From CAZVWJ01 sp964631325 (lineage in GTDB: Bacteria > T1Sed10-126), in contig CAZVWJ010000001.1 in NCBI GenBank assembly GCA_964631325.1, forward strand, positions 1 to 64,000: a stretch of 64,000 nucleotides of DNA, read 5' to 3'. Position 1 is the stretch's first letter, and each line of letters opens with the position of its first letter. This document shows, piece after piece, positions 8,267-16,843 of the stretch. Under the pieces are notes generated by a model. That model worked only from the letters and a program-made list of their open reading frames with translations. It was not told the origin of the DNA and did not search any database. The position numbers and the translations under genes are program-made.

Positions 8267-9255
8267 CGAGGAACCTCCAGGTTTCTGATTTTATAAATTT
8301 CATCGTTCCAGTAAATCTGCAGGCGGGACTTCCCCTTAAAGGCAGCAAGAAATTCGACTTCCTCCCCCGGCTTAACTTCCTGATTAAAAACTACTCTTTC
8401 TCCTTGTTCATCCACCAGTAAAGCTTTCATATTTCCGGGGACCAATCCCCTGGGGGGGGATAGTTTAAACAGAGTGTAATAGTTAGTATTAGAGTTAGCC
8501 TGCGGGCGGGAGAGATTGACTGTTAAAGTTACCCGCTGACCGGGTTCGACAATACGCCGAGCGCCAGGAGTTTGCGCGAGGACAACCGAGGGGGGGCTAT
8601 CCGGCCGGAAAATGTGACGGATTTCTCCCACCTTCAATTGATGATTTTTCAAAATTCTTCGAGCTTTTGAAAGAGAATCTCCCTCCACCTCCGGGACGAT
8701 TGTAGTCCGGGACCATTTTCCGCGGCTAACCAGCAAGGCAAGCTGGGACCCCCGAAGCACCTTGGCTCCCGGGGGAGGTTCCTGAAGAATTACATGATTA
8801 TTTTTAATTTTTTCAGAGTGAACCCGGGCAATATTTCCCAGGTTCAAAAGAGGCCCTACGACAGATTCGGCTTCCTTTTTTCGACGAACTATATAATTTT
8901 TGGCCGCCGGAAGAGATTTACCCCTGAGATCCGGAACAGTTATATACTCGGGACCCCGGCTACCATAAATAGTTATGGGACGATTTTCTTTTATTTCCGT
9001 ACCCGGGCCCGGGACTTGATTAAGAATAACTCCTTCGGGACTATTCAAACTACTGCGCCATTTAACCCTGTATTTATATCCTCGTTTTTCTAAAAACCGG
9101 CGGGAGAATTTCATTTTCTCGCCAAGCAAGTCCGGCACACGGTGGGTTTCCACGGACCGGGTAAAATAAAACCAGAAAGAAAAGGAAAGCAAAATCACTA
9201 TCTCAATAATAGCAAGGGGGATAACAACCCAGTTCGGAAAAATAGAGGACTTCAT
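8263..9255 (-). CDS. Membrane-anchored triple-PASTA protein without kinase
   Basis: A 330-residue protein with a short cytoplasmic N-terminus, one membrane helix at about residues 10-32, then three PASTA repeats (roughly 38-103, 104-180 and 182-250). Each repeat starts with a VPDL or VPEV phrase and ends with a GxxV/ITIYxSRG-like strand. The rest is an extracytoplasmic beta domain. PASTA repeats bind muropeptide or cell-wall fragments when attached to Ser/Thr kinases or penicillin-binding proteins. No kinase or transpeptidase domain is present here. The gene sits directly before rpe, the place where a PASTA kinase is often encoded, so I infer a remnant or a specialised wall sensor. Confidence 0.85.
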   Translation of the reverse strand: MKSSIFPNWVVIPLAIIEIVILLSFSFWFYFTRSVETHRVPDLLGEKMKFSRRFLEKRGYKYRVKWRSSLNSPEGVILNQVPGPGTEIKENRPITIYGSRGPEYITVPDLRGKSLPAAKNYIVRRKKEAESVVGPLLNLGNIARVHSEKIKNNHVILQEPPPGAKVLRGSQLALLVSRGKWSRTTIVPEVEGDSLSKARRILKNHQLKVGEIRHIFRPDSPPSVVLAQTPGARRIVEPGQRVTLTVNLSRPQANSNTNYYTLFKLSPPRGLVPGNMKALLVDEQGERVVFNQEVKPGEEVEFLAAFKGKSRLQIYWNDEIYKIRNLEVPR

Positions 9256-9277
9256 AACCGGTATAAATTACTCCCAG

Positions 9278-9913
9278 TTAGCCGGCAAAATCGGCTAATA
9301 AGCTCCGGGCACGTTGAGACCAGTACCGGTTTTTGTTCCCGGAGTGTTCAACAATTTTCCGAAGTATCCGGCGAGCTTTTTCTTTTTCCCCCAGGCGCTT
9401 ATAGACCTGGGCCTCCTGCCAACGAGCTTCCGGCCACAAAGGGTGAGTGGGAGCAAGCCGGGTGGCAAGCTGTTGGAACTGATTAAGAGCCAGTTTATTC
9501 TTATCAAGCTGGTAATAAGAATAACCGGTATGAAGATAAGCAGCGGGAAGAAAAAAACTTTCCTGGTGATTGTTAATAATTCTCCGGAATGATTTCACCG
9601 CTTTTTTGTATTCCCGCTGGCGGTAATAGGATTTGCCCAGAAAAAAATAGACTTTATCCTCTATCGCCGAGCCGGAAAACCGGCTGGCAAGCTGCCGGAA
9701 CTGGCGAATTACTTTTTTGTATTCCTCGGGTTTTTGAGCCCGGGTATACTGACGTAAAATACGGTTAAAATAGGTATGGGCTTTCTGGGTGGACTGATAA
9801 TGGTTGTAGTAATAATACCCCCCCCCGCCAACTAAGAAAAAAAGCAACAGCAAACCCAGGATGATCCATTCCGGTTCGTTTTTGAGACGCCAGACTATGT
9901 CTTCTAAATTCAT
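9278..9913 (-). CDS. Membrane-anchored tetratricopeptide protein
   Basis: A 211-residue protein with one N-terminal membrane helix (about 15-37, WIILGLLLLFFLVGG) followed by TPR-like helical pairs (KVYFFLGKSYYRQREYKKAV, AYLHTGYSYYQLDKNK, ARWQEAQVYKRLGE). The arrangement resembles YbgF/BamD-type or YfgM-type scaffold proteins on the outer face of the inner membrane. I cannot name its partner. It lies in a leftward run between the beta-barrel gene and the PASTA gene, 22 bases from the latter. Confidence 0.75.
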   Translation of the reverse strand: MNLEDIVWRLKNEPEWIILGLLLLFFLVGGGGYYYYNHYQSTQKAHTYFNRILRQYTRAQKPEEYKKVIRQFRQLASRFSGSAIEDKVYFFLGKSYYRQREYKKAVKSFRRIINNHQESFFLPAAYLHTGYSYYQLDKNKLALNQFQQLATRLAPTHPLWPEARWQEAQVYKRLGEKEKARRILRKIVEHSGNKNRYWSQRARSLLADFAG

Positions 9914-9921
9914 AACTGACT

Positions 9922-10674
9922 CTAAAAATTCACGGCAAACTGGAAGGCTGTTTTATAGTCCGCCGCATCATTTCCCAGTCCCACAGGCACCGAAACGTGA
10001 AATGAAAAGCTATCCTTAGGCTGTAGAATCAGGCCGGGAGCCAGGTAAGTTTCAGACAAATCCCGGGGGCCACCGGAATGACCGTTTAATTCTAACACCG
10101 TCTTTACCCTGCTTCCCGGCCGGTAATTTAAAGCAGCGTTATACTCATATTTATCATCAAACTCCGACTCACCGGCAAATAGGACAGCACCGTTGACTAA
10201 CCAACGATAATTCCCCCAAAAATCCTGCCCCGCAGTAAAGAAAAACCGGGCGTCTAATTTATCAGAACCGAGCGGGGGCGAAGAAGATTCGTCACCCGTA
10301 GGAAGGATTAGCTCAAAACCACCACTGGAGGTGGGAAGGGCTCCGTGTTGTTCCGTAAACTTAAACTTCTGGTAGACCTGAACGTCCCCCAGCCCGTTTT
10401 CGCCGCTTTCATAAAATTTGACGGGGAATGACAACCCCAGCTCAAAATTAGTAAATACACCATAACTGAGTTGATAAGTAAGCTGGCTTCGATCATATGC
10501 CTCAGACTCACAATCAGTATACTGTTGATATCGATGAAGTAACTCAATATTTTTCATTTTAACAAAATTAAAATCCCGAAAATTCAACGCATCTCTGAAT
10601 TTTCCCTGTACCGGTAAGACAACAAAAATAGTCAAACTTATTACCACACATAAATTAGTGAAAAAACGTTTCAC
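9922..10674 (-). CDS. Outer-membrane beta-barrel protein with signal peptide
   Basis: The best start is a GTG at 10674, one base behind the stop of the PHP gene and preceded by GAGGAGG. This gives a clear signal peptide (KRFFTNLCVVISLTIFVVLPVQG, cleavage near residue 24). The mature part consists of alternating amphipathic strands and ends with phenylalanine (FQFAVNF), the usual outer-membrane insertion signal. It resembles the MetA-pathway/transporter-type barrel family of unknown role. The gene is coupled to the PHP phosphoesterase upstream and is 9 bases from the TPR gene. Confidence 0.75.
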   Translation of the reverse strand: MKRFFTNLCVVISLTIFVVLPVQGKFRDALNFRDFNFVKMKNIELLHRYQQYTDCESEAYDRSQLTYQLSYGVFTNFELGLSFPVKFYESGENGLGDVQVYQKFKFTEQHGALPTSSGGFELILPTGDESSSPPLGSDKLDARFFFTAGQDFWGNYRWLVNGAVLFAGESEFDDKYEYNAALNYRPGSRVKTVLELNGHSGGPRDLSETYLAPGLILQPKDSFSFHVSVPVGLGNDAADYKTAFQFAVNF

Positions 10675-10675
10675 C

Positions 10676-11326
10676 TCAACCGACCTCCTCAAATATCTTT
10701 TGATTATTCTGCAAAACTTCTTGTGGGTCTTGATGGCCACTCCCCCTGACAATTTTCAGGGCCTCTTCTTTGGTGATGATCTCTGTCGGGGCGTGGGCGT
10801 CCGTATTAACAACCAGCGGCACCGGATTTTTTTGAGCCTTTCGAACCAGATAGCCATTGGTCAGAGAATGACCCCGCCGGGCCGAAATTTCCAGAGCCAC
10901 GTTATTTTTTTCGGCCACCTCAATTTCTTCTTGAGTTATAAATCCCGGATGAGCCAACAAATCAACCGCCGGGGTAGATACAGCCTGTTTATTAGTACCC
11001 GAAACAACCGGTTCCACTGTAGTCTCTCCATGAACAACCACAAAATTTGCCCCAACCTGCCGGGCTTTTTCTGCTAACTGCGGGATCATTGACGGAGAAA
11101 CGTGCGTTAGCTCACAGCCAACCTTAAGTTCTATATTCAGGCCCCTCTTTAACTGTTTAAGGCCGGCTGATAGTGAACCCACGGTTGACTCCAAAGTTAC
11201 GGCATCAACGTGGTCACAAAAAATCAGGCCGGCGAGACCTTTTTCCTCCCCCCGCCTGGCCAGCTCGCCGGGGCCAAGAACACCATCAGATAAAAAAGTA
11301 TGAACATGTAAATCATAAAAACTCAT
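10676..11326 (-). CDS. PHP-domain phosphoesterase
   Basis: A 216-residue metal-dependent phosphoesterase of the PHP superfamily, related to histidinol-phosphate phosphatase and the YcdX-type enzymes. All metal motifs are present: DLHVHTFLSDG at 5-15, FCDHVD near 37, VVHGET near 96, LLAHPGF near 124 and VNTDAHAP near 173. The real substrate cannot be told from sequence. It is the first gene of the leftward run that continues with the beta-barrel, TPR, PASTA and rpe genes. Confidence 0.85.
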   Translation of the reverse strand: MSFYDLHVHTFLSDGVLGPGELARRGEEKGLAGLIFCDHVDAVTLESTVGSLSAGLKQLKRGLNIELKVGCELTHVSPSMIPQLAEKARQVGANFVVVHGETTVEPVVSGTNKQAVSTPAVDLLAHPGFITQEEIEVAEKNNVALEISARRGHSLTNGYLVRKAQKNPVPLVVNTDAHAPTEIITKEEALKIVRGSGHQDPQEVLQNNQKIFEEVG

Positions 11327-11333
11327 GAATAAC

Positions 11334-11411
11334 TGGCGCGTCCGGGAGGATTTGAACCTCCGGCCTGCGGCTTAGGAGGCCGCTGCTCTGTCCTAACTGA
11401 GCTACGGACGC
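11334..11411 (-). tRNA. tRNA-Arg(CCT)
   Basis: On the minus strand the acceptor arms GCGTCCG and CGGACGC pair perfectly. The D arm (GCTC...GAGC), the anticodon stem GCGGC/GCCGC with loop CTCCTAA, and the T arm GGAGG-TTCAAAT-CCTCC are all complete. The anticodon CCT reads AGG (arginine). The discriminator is G and the terminal CCA is encoded in the DNA. Confidence 0.96.
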
Positions 11412-11856
11412 ATTATATTCGCCTCCGTCAGAATGGTAGCATTATCTTAATTAAAAAAATCAAATTTTTTCTAAGAAGAATAGTAAAATTATAGCTTACT
11501 CTGGTCAATTCAAAAGATTTAAACCACTGAAATTACCAGGTTCACTTCTGTATAATTCGTGACGGATTTTAAAACCCCGGAATTTTGTTGCAAATCAATC
11601 ACTTAACCTTTAAAATTCTTTTAGTGTTAAGAGTTCACTCTAAAAAGGTCTCTAACTCAGATTTTAAATCCCAGAAGGTCTTTGAAACCTATTTTTACTC
11701 CCATCTGTGTCTTTCCCCGTCGAGGGGGAAGAGTTTTTAAAGGGGGCTCTGTTAAAAATGGGGCAGCCTATGATAGTTTGAGTATTTTCTTGCTTCAACC
11801 TAAAAATTAATTCAAACAGACAGTCCTGAAAACCGTTCAAAATAAGGAAGATAAAG
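11412..11856. other. Intergenic region with family B repeat
   Basis: The 445 bases between the tRNA and the V-ATPase operon carry no credible gene. From about 11637 to 11745 lies a family B repeat: it opens GAGTTCACTCTAAAAAGGTC and contains CCCCGTCGAGGGGG and AGTTTTTAAAGGGGG. The related copies are at 58266 and 61855. The rest is AT-rich and probably holds the V-ATPase promoter, but no clear -35/-10 pair could be fixed. Confidence 0.6.
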
Positions 11857-12456
11857 ATGGAAGCCAACCTTGAAAATCTTATTGACAAAATCAAAGCCGA
11901 AGGAATCGAAGAAGCCGAAGTAAAAGCAGAAAAAAAGCTCGAAGAAGCTGAACAGGAGGCTCAGGAAATAATTGACGAGGCAGAAGATGAGGCAACTGCA
12001 ATTGTAGAAAAAGCAAAAAACGAAGCAGAACAGATCAAGAAAAGTGGGGAAGAAGCTTTAAAACAGGCCCAGCGTGATACTATTCTCGTAACTCGGGAAA
12101 AAATTACAGATTTACTGGACAAAGTATTTAAAAACCAAATCAAAGAAGCGCTGGAGCTTGATTTCCTACAAAAGATTATCCTAGAGCTTGTTCAGCAGCT
12201 TGAAGCCGAAGAAATTGAACTTACTCTTTCCAAGTCCGACAAGCAAGAACTGGCCCAAAAATTATTCAAAGAAGTGCGTGAGGATCTCAACGCAGAAGAA
12301 ATATCCCTTCAAGCCGAAAGAGGAATTGACGCCGGTTTCAAAATAAAAGTAGAAGACGAAGACGTTTACTACGATCTAACGGACGAAGGAATTGCCAATT
12401 TTCTCAACGAATTCCTGAATCCCGCCATCCGGGAAATTTTAGAAGATTCAAATTAA
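11857..12456 (+). CDS. atpE: V-type ATP synthase subunit E
   Basis: Peripheral-stalk subunit of a bacterial V/A-type ATPase. It has 199 residues. The first 100 form a highly charged, Glu/Lys-rich long helix (EEAEVKAEKKLEEAEQEAQE and onward), and the C-terminal globular part contains ERGIDAGFKIK and VYYDLTDEGI, as in E subunits that hold the head to the stalk. It is the first gene of the operon and is followed without a gap by the DUF2764 gene. Confidence 0.88.
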   Translation: MEANLENLIDKIKAEGIEEAEVKAEKKLEEAEQEAQEIIDEAEDEATAIVEKAKNEAEQIKKSGEEALKQAQRDTILVTREKITDLLDKVFKNQIKEALELDFLQKIILELVQQLEAEEIELTLSKSDKQELAQKLFKEVREDLNAEEISLQAERGIDAGFKIKVEDEDVYYDLTDEGIANFLNEFLNPAIREILEDSN

Positions 12457-12954
12457 ATGGGACATTACTACTATTTAGTTTCCCAGTTGCCCCTTCTCCA
12501 GTTTGGGGCCAAACCACACATTAACCGAGAAGCTTTACTGGCCGAAGCAAAAAAATGGCTAACGGGCGGGGAATACGTAATACTTTCCGGTGTTAAGCTG
12601 GCCGAAACTAAAATTCGCGGTAATGAGCCCCGGATCTTAAAGAAATACAAGAATTTTGAAAAACAGCTCAGAACTGAGCTCAAAAAATGGCGCGAGGCTC
12701 GGGATGAGGGGACAGAACACAAGCCGTCCTTATTTAGCGCCGGTTTAATTAAGGACAGCAATCCCCTGGAAACAGAGGAAAAATTACTCGAATTACGCTG
12801 GAACTTTTTGGACAAACTGGAAACCGGTCAGCATTTTGATTTTTCAGTTTTAATTATCTACAATCTGCGGCTACAAATACTTGAAAAAATAGAAGAATAC
12901 GATAAACAGGTCGGCCAGAAAAAATTCAAACATTACACAGAAGTAAATCTGTAA
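12457..12954 (+). CDS. DUF2764-family V-ATPase-associated protein
   Basis: A 165-residue protein starting MGHYYYLVSQLPLLQF. This N-terminal signature is typical of the DUF2764 proteins found between subunits E and A in V-ATPase operons of spirochaetes, Chlamydiae and some Bacteroidetes. Its function is not established. Because these operons lack subunit C, it is a candidate for the C-like socket between rotor and head, which is an inference. The start codon abuts the stop of the E gene. Confidence 0.82.
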   Translation: MGHYYYLVSQLPLLQFGAKPHINREALLAEAKKWLTGGEYVILSGVKLAETKIRGNEPRILKKYKNFEKQLRTELKKWREARDEGTEHKPSLFSAGLIKDSNPLETEEKLLELRWNFLDKLETGQHFDFSVLIIYNLRLQILEKIEEYDKQVGQKKFKHYTEVNL

Positions 12955-12977
12955 CTACCCGGAACCATTAATTTGTC

Positions 12978-13142
12978 GGAACTACTCACCTATCCTCTCT
13001 CCCCTGGCGGGAGAGAGTTAAAGTGAGGGGGATAAAACCCCGCTCTTTCGTGAGAAAGCAGGGTTAAAGGCATTTTTGAAGCCTTTTCACCCCCATTTGT
13101 GTTTTCCCCCGTCAAGGGGGAAAAGATTAGGTGTGTAGTATC
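12978..13142. mobile_element. MITE-like element, family A1, inside the V-ATPase operon
   Basis: Flanked by a perfect 8-bp direct repeat AATTTGTC (12970-12977 and 13143-13150), the mark of transposition. The termini are inverted: the left end GGAACTACTCACCTATCC faces the right end GATTAGGTGTGTAGTATC. The interior holds the hairpin CTCTCCC-CTGGC-GGGAGAG and a CCCCCGTCAAGGGGG stem. No coding capacity. It separates the DUF2764 and A genes. Confidence 0.88.
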
Positions 13143-13170
13143 AATTTGTCTTACTGGTGATTGATAGTAT

Positions 13171-14934
13171 ATGAGTACTGCAACCGGAGAAATTACAAGT
13201 ATCAACGGTAATATGTTGACCGTCGAAGTCGACGGAGAAATAATCCAGAATGAAATTGGCTTTGTCATCTCGGGGCAGGAAAAACTGAAGTCCGAGATTG
13301 TCCGAATTAATCGGGATACTGCGTTTATGCAGGTGTTTGAAGACACTAAAGGGGTGGAAGTCGGAGATAAAGTTGAATTTACCAACCGTATGCTTTCGGT
13401 TGAACTCGGGCCGGGCCTGTTGGGAATGGTTTACGACGGCCTGCAGAATCCCCTCCATGAACTGGCTGAAAAATACGGTTTCTTCATGCAGAGAGGGGCA
13501 ATTGTGGATGCACTTGACCGGAACCAGGAGTGGAATTTTACCCCCGACGTAGAACCGGGAGCAAAGGTGGAAGCCGGGGATCAGCTCGGTCATGTGAAAG
13601 AAGGGATATTTGAACATCCGATATTTGTTCCCTTCCGGATGCAGGGAGAATTCACTGTAAACGCAATCGCCGATCACGGCGATTACTCAATTGAAGATAA
13701 AGTGGCTGAAATTACCGACGAACACGGCACAGATCACAGCCTGGACATGTTCTTTCGCTGGCCTGTAAAAGAGGCCATCGACCTGTTTGAACAACAAAAA
13801 GTTCCCCGGGAACCGCTGGTTACGCAAACCCGATTAATTGATACGTTTTTCCCTGTAGCAAAGGGGGGCACTTATTGTATCCCGGGACCCTTTGGTTCAG
13901 GTAAGACAGTGTTGCAACAGGTAACCAGCCGGTTTGCCCAGGCGGACGTTGTGGTGATCGCAGCCTGTGGGGAGCGAGCCGGAGAGGTTGTAGAAACCTT
14001 GCGGGAATTCCCTGAACTGGAAGATCCCCGGACCGGGAAAACATTGATGGAGCGAACAATTATAATATGTAACACCAGTTCAATGCCGGTGGCCGCCCGT
14101 GAGTCTTCGGTTTACACGGCTGTAACACTCGGTGAATACTACCGGCAGATCGGACTTGACGTACTGATGCTCGCCGACTCTACTTCCCGCTGGGCCCAGG
14201 CGATGCGGGAGCTGTCCGGGCGCCTCGAGGAAATTCCCGGGGAAGAGGCTTATCCCGCTTATCTTGAATCAAGAATTGCCCAATTTTACGAACGAGCCGG
14301 CCTGGTTGAATTGCGTGACGGCAGCCACGGCAGCCTAACAATCGGGGGAACGGTCAGTCCGGCAGGCGGTAACTTTGAAGAACCCGTGACTCAATCCACA
14401 TTGAAAGTCGTAGGGGCATTTCATGGATTATCCCGGGACCGGGCCAACCAGCGACGTTACCCGGCAATTCACCCCCTTGATAGCTGGACAAAATATGATG
14501 GTTTTATTGAAGACGAAAAAATTGAACGGGGACGTGAAATTCTGGAAGAAGGGAATGAAGTTGAACAGATGATGAAAGTCGTGGGTGAGGAAGGAACCAC
14601 GCTGGAGGATTTTGTTATTTACCTCAAATCAGAATTTCTGGATAACGTCTATCTCCAGCAAAACTCTTTTGACGACGTCGAGGGGGCCACCTCACCCCGC
14701 CGACAAAAATACATGTATGAACGGGTTCTGGAGGTATTAAACGCCAGTTTTGACCTCGATGATAAAAATGAGGCACGAGAATTTTTCAACCAGTTGCGCC
14801 AGGAATTCATTGACTGGAATTACATACCAATGGAACCCGAAGAAGCAGAAAACGAAGGTGAAATGACTGAAGAATTCAAGCAGCAGGAAGAAAAAACCCA
14901 GGACTTAATTGAGGATAAATTAGCCAATGCGTAA
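13171..14934 (+). CDS. atpA: V-type ATP synthase subunit A (catalytic)
   Basis: Catalytic nucleotide-binding subunit of the V1 head, 587 residues. The P-loop GPFGSGKT is at 239-246. The non-homologous insert typical of A subunits lies at about 115-200 (FTPDVEPGAKVEAGDQLGHV region). ADSTSRWAQAMRELSGRLEEIPGEEAYPAYL follows from about residue 333. The start follows the mobile repeat and has no strong Shine-Dalgarno site. The end overlaps subunit B by 8 bases. Confidence 0.97.
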   Translation: MSTATGEITSINGNMLTVEVDGEIIQNEIGFVISGQEKLKSEIVRINRDTAFMQVFEDTKGVEVGDKVEFTNRMLSVELGPGLLGMVYDGLQNPLHELAEKYGFFMQRGAIVDALDRNQEWNFTPDVEPGAKVEAGDQLGHVKEGIFEHPIFVPFRMQGEFTVNAIADHGDYSIEDKVAEITDEHGTDHSLDMFFRWPVKEAIDLFEQQKVPREPLVTQTRLIDTFFPVAKGGTYCIPGPFGSGKTVLQQVTSRFAQADVVVIAACGERAGEVVETLREFPELEDPRTGKTLMERTIIICNTSSMPVAARESSVYTAVTLGEYYRQIGLDVLMLADSTSRWAQAMRELSGRLEEIPGEEAYPAYLESRIAQFYERAGLVELRDGSHGSLTIGGTVSPAGGNFEEPVTQSTLKVVGAFHGLSRDRANQRRYPAIHPLDSWTKYDGFIEDEKIERGREILEEGNEVEQMMKVVGEEGTTLEDFVIYLKSEFLDNVYLQQNSFDDVEGATSPRRQKYMYERVLEVLNASFDLDDKNEAREFFNQLRQEFIDWNYIPMEPEEAENEGEMTEEFKQQEEKTQDLIEDKLANA

Positions 14935-16225
14935 AGTACACAACAAAGTTTTAAACGTTTCCGGTAACGTTGTTACCGTCCGGGCTGAAGGGGTGGCCAA
15001 TGAAGAGCTTGCAGAAATAGAAACAAGCCGGGGAACTTCCCTGGCTCAGGTCATAAAGATTGAAGGTAACCTTGTATCTCTCCAGGTATTTGCGGGAAGC
15101 AAAGGAATTGCCACTGACGCCGAGGTCCGTTTCCTCGGCCGCCCGATGAAAGTAAATTTCTCAGAAAATATGATCGGGAGAATCTTCAACGGCAGTGGGG
15201 AACCCCGAGATAACGGACCGGAGTTGACTGAAAATTTAATTGATGTCTCCGGACCTTCGGTCAATCCGGCTCGACGGATCATTCCCAGCGAAATGATTCG
15301 TACTAACATCCCGATGATTGACATCTTCAACTCGTTGGTTAAGTCTCAAAAACTACCGATTTTCTCGGTTTCGGGTGAACCATACAATGAACTGCTGGCC
15401 CGAATTGCTCTTCAGGCCGAAGCCGATTTAATTATTCTGGGAACTATTGGCCTTAAATACGATGAATACATGTTCTTCCGTAATAAACTGGAAGCCGGCG
15501 GAGCACTGAGCCGAACTATTTTCTTTGTTCACACGGCTGCGGATCCAATTGTTGAAAGTCTGATGGTTCCTGACCTGTCACTTGCCGTGGCGGAAAACTT
15601 TGCCCTGGACAAAGACCTTGATGTTCTAGTTTTACTCTCAGATATGACCAACTTTGCAGATGCTTTAAAAGAAATTGCCATTACAATGGAACAGGTCCCT
15701 TCTAACCGGGGTTATCCGGGGGACCTATACAGTCAACTGGCTGCCCGCTACGAAAAAGCCGTGGATTTCGAAGGTGCCGGTTCAGTTACAGTGCTGGCCG
15801 CTACCACTATGCCGGGCGATGATATCACCCACCCGATTCCGGACAACACCGGGTATATCACAGAAGGGCAGTTTTACCTGCGGGACGGAGTTATTGATCC
15901 GTTTGGCTCGCTGAGCCGGCTTAAACAGCTTGTAAATGAAGACTCTCGGGCCGACCACCGGGCAATCATGGATAACATGATTCAGCTCTATGCCGACTAC
16001 CAGGACACTGAAGAAAAAAGGTCCATGGGATTCCGAATGAGTGACTGGGATAAACAGCTCCTCCACTACGGAGATCGTTTTGAAAGCGGAATGATGGACC
16101 TGGACGTCAATATTCCTTTGGAAGAGGGACTGGATCGGGGCTGGGAAATCCTGGCCGAATGTTTTGAACCGGAGGAAACAGGCATTAAGTCGGAACTGCT
16201 GGACAAATTCTGGCCCGGAGAGTAA
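14927..16225 (+). CDS. atpB: V-type ATP synthase subunit B (regulatory)
   Basis: Non-catalytic partner of subunit A in the A3B3 head, 432 residues. As expected the P-loop is degenerate (FSVSGEPYNELLARIALQAE in place of a GxGKT motif). The blocks EQVPSNRGYPGDLYSQLAARYEKA and TMPGDDITHPIPDNTGYITEGQ mark it as a V-type B subunit. It overlaps the A gene by 8 bases and is followed 4 bases later by the D gene. Confidence 0.97.
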   Translation: MRKVHNKVLNVSGNVVTVRAEGVANEELAEIETSRGTSLAQVIKIEGNLVSLQVFAGSKGIATDAEVRFLGRPMKVNFSENMIGRIFNGSGEPRDNGPELTENLIDVSGPSVNPARRIIPSEMIRTNIPMIDIFNSLVKSQKLPIFSVSGEPYNELLARIALQAEADLIILGTIGLKYDEYMFFRNKLEAGGALSRTIFFVHTAADPIVESLMVPDLSLAVAENFALDKDLDVLVLLSDMTNFADALKEIAITMEQVPSNRGYPGDLYSQLAARYEKAVDFEGAGSVTVLAATTMPGDDITHPIPDNTGYITEGQFYLRDGVIDPFGSLSRLKQLVNEDSRADHRAIMDNMIQLYADYQDTEEKRSMGFRMSDWDKQLLHYGDRFESGMMDLDVNIPLEEGLDRGWEILAECFEPEETGIKSELLDKFWPGE

Positions 16226-16229
16226 AGCT

Positions 16230-16841
16230 GTGCCTCAGATAAGAAAGACAAAGACCGAGCTTAAAAAACAAAAAGAAGATCTGGAGAGATTCCAGCGTTT
16301 CCTTCCCACCCTGGAACTGAAAAAAAAGCAACTTCTTGCCGTTATCCGGGAATTAGAAAATGAAATCGAAAAAATTCGGGTGGAGATTGAAAAGGCGGAG
16401 AAGCGTGTCGAAAAATGGGTCGATCTATTTGCCGAAGACATAGACCTGTCCCGTTTTCTATCCTTGGAAGAAATTCAGACCGTGCCTGATAACGTCGCCG
16501 GAGTCGACGTCCAGTCCTTTAGCGGAGTCACCTTTATGGAAGAAAATTACGACTATTTTACTACTCCCCTGTGGATTGACAGGGGAATTCAAGAAATAAA
16601 GGAACAACTAAAATTAAAAGCTCAGATTAAAGTGTTAGAGGAAAAAATTTCAGCTCTGCAGGAAGAACTGCGAATCACTATCCAGCGAATCAACCTGTTT
16701 GAAAAAATCAAAATACCGGAAGCAAAAGAAAATATTCGGACTATCCAGATATATCTCGACGATCTGCAGACCGCAGAAGTAGTCCGGGGGAAAATTGCCA
16801 AAGACAAAATTGAAGCTAAGAAAAACTCGGGGCGGGAATAA
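16230..16841 (+). CDS. atpD: V-type ATP synthase subunit D (central shaft)
   Basis: Long antiparallel coiled coil that forms the rotating shaft inside the head. The best start is GTG at 16230, giving VPQIRKTKTELKKQKEDLER and 203 residues, the usual length; GGAG lies 10-13 bases upstream. An upstream in-frame ATG at 16164 would read through subunit B codons and is not supported. Both the N- and C-terminal halves are heptad-rich. Subunit F, its usual companion, is not recognisable in the operon. Confidence 0.92.
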   Translation: MPQIRKTKTELKKQKEDLERFQRFLPTLELKKKQLLAVIRELENEIEKIRVEIEKAEKRVEKWVDLFAEDIDLSRFLSLEEIQTVPDNVAGVDVQSFSGVTFMEENYDYFTTPLWIDRGIQEIKEQLKLKAQIKVLEEKISALQEELRITIQRINLFEKIKIPEAKENIRTIQIYLDDLQTAEVVRGKIAKDKIEAKKNSGRE

Positions 16842-16843
16842 TT

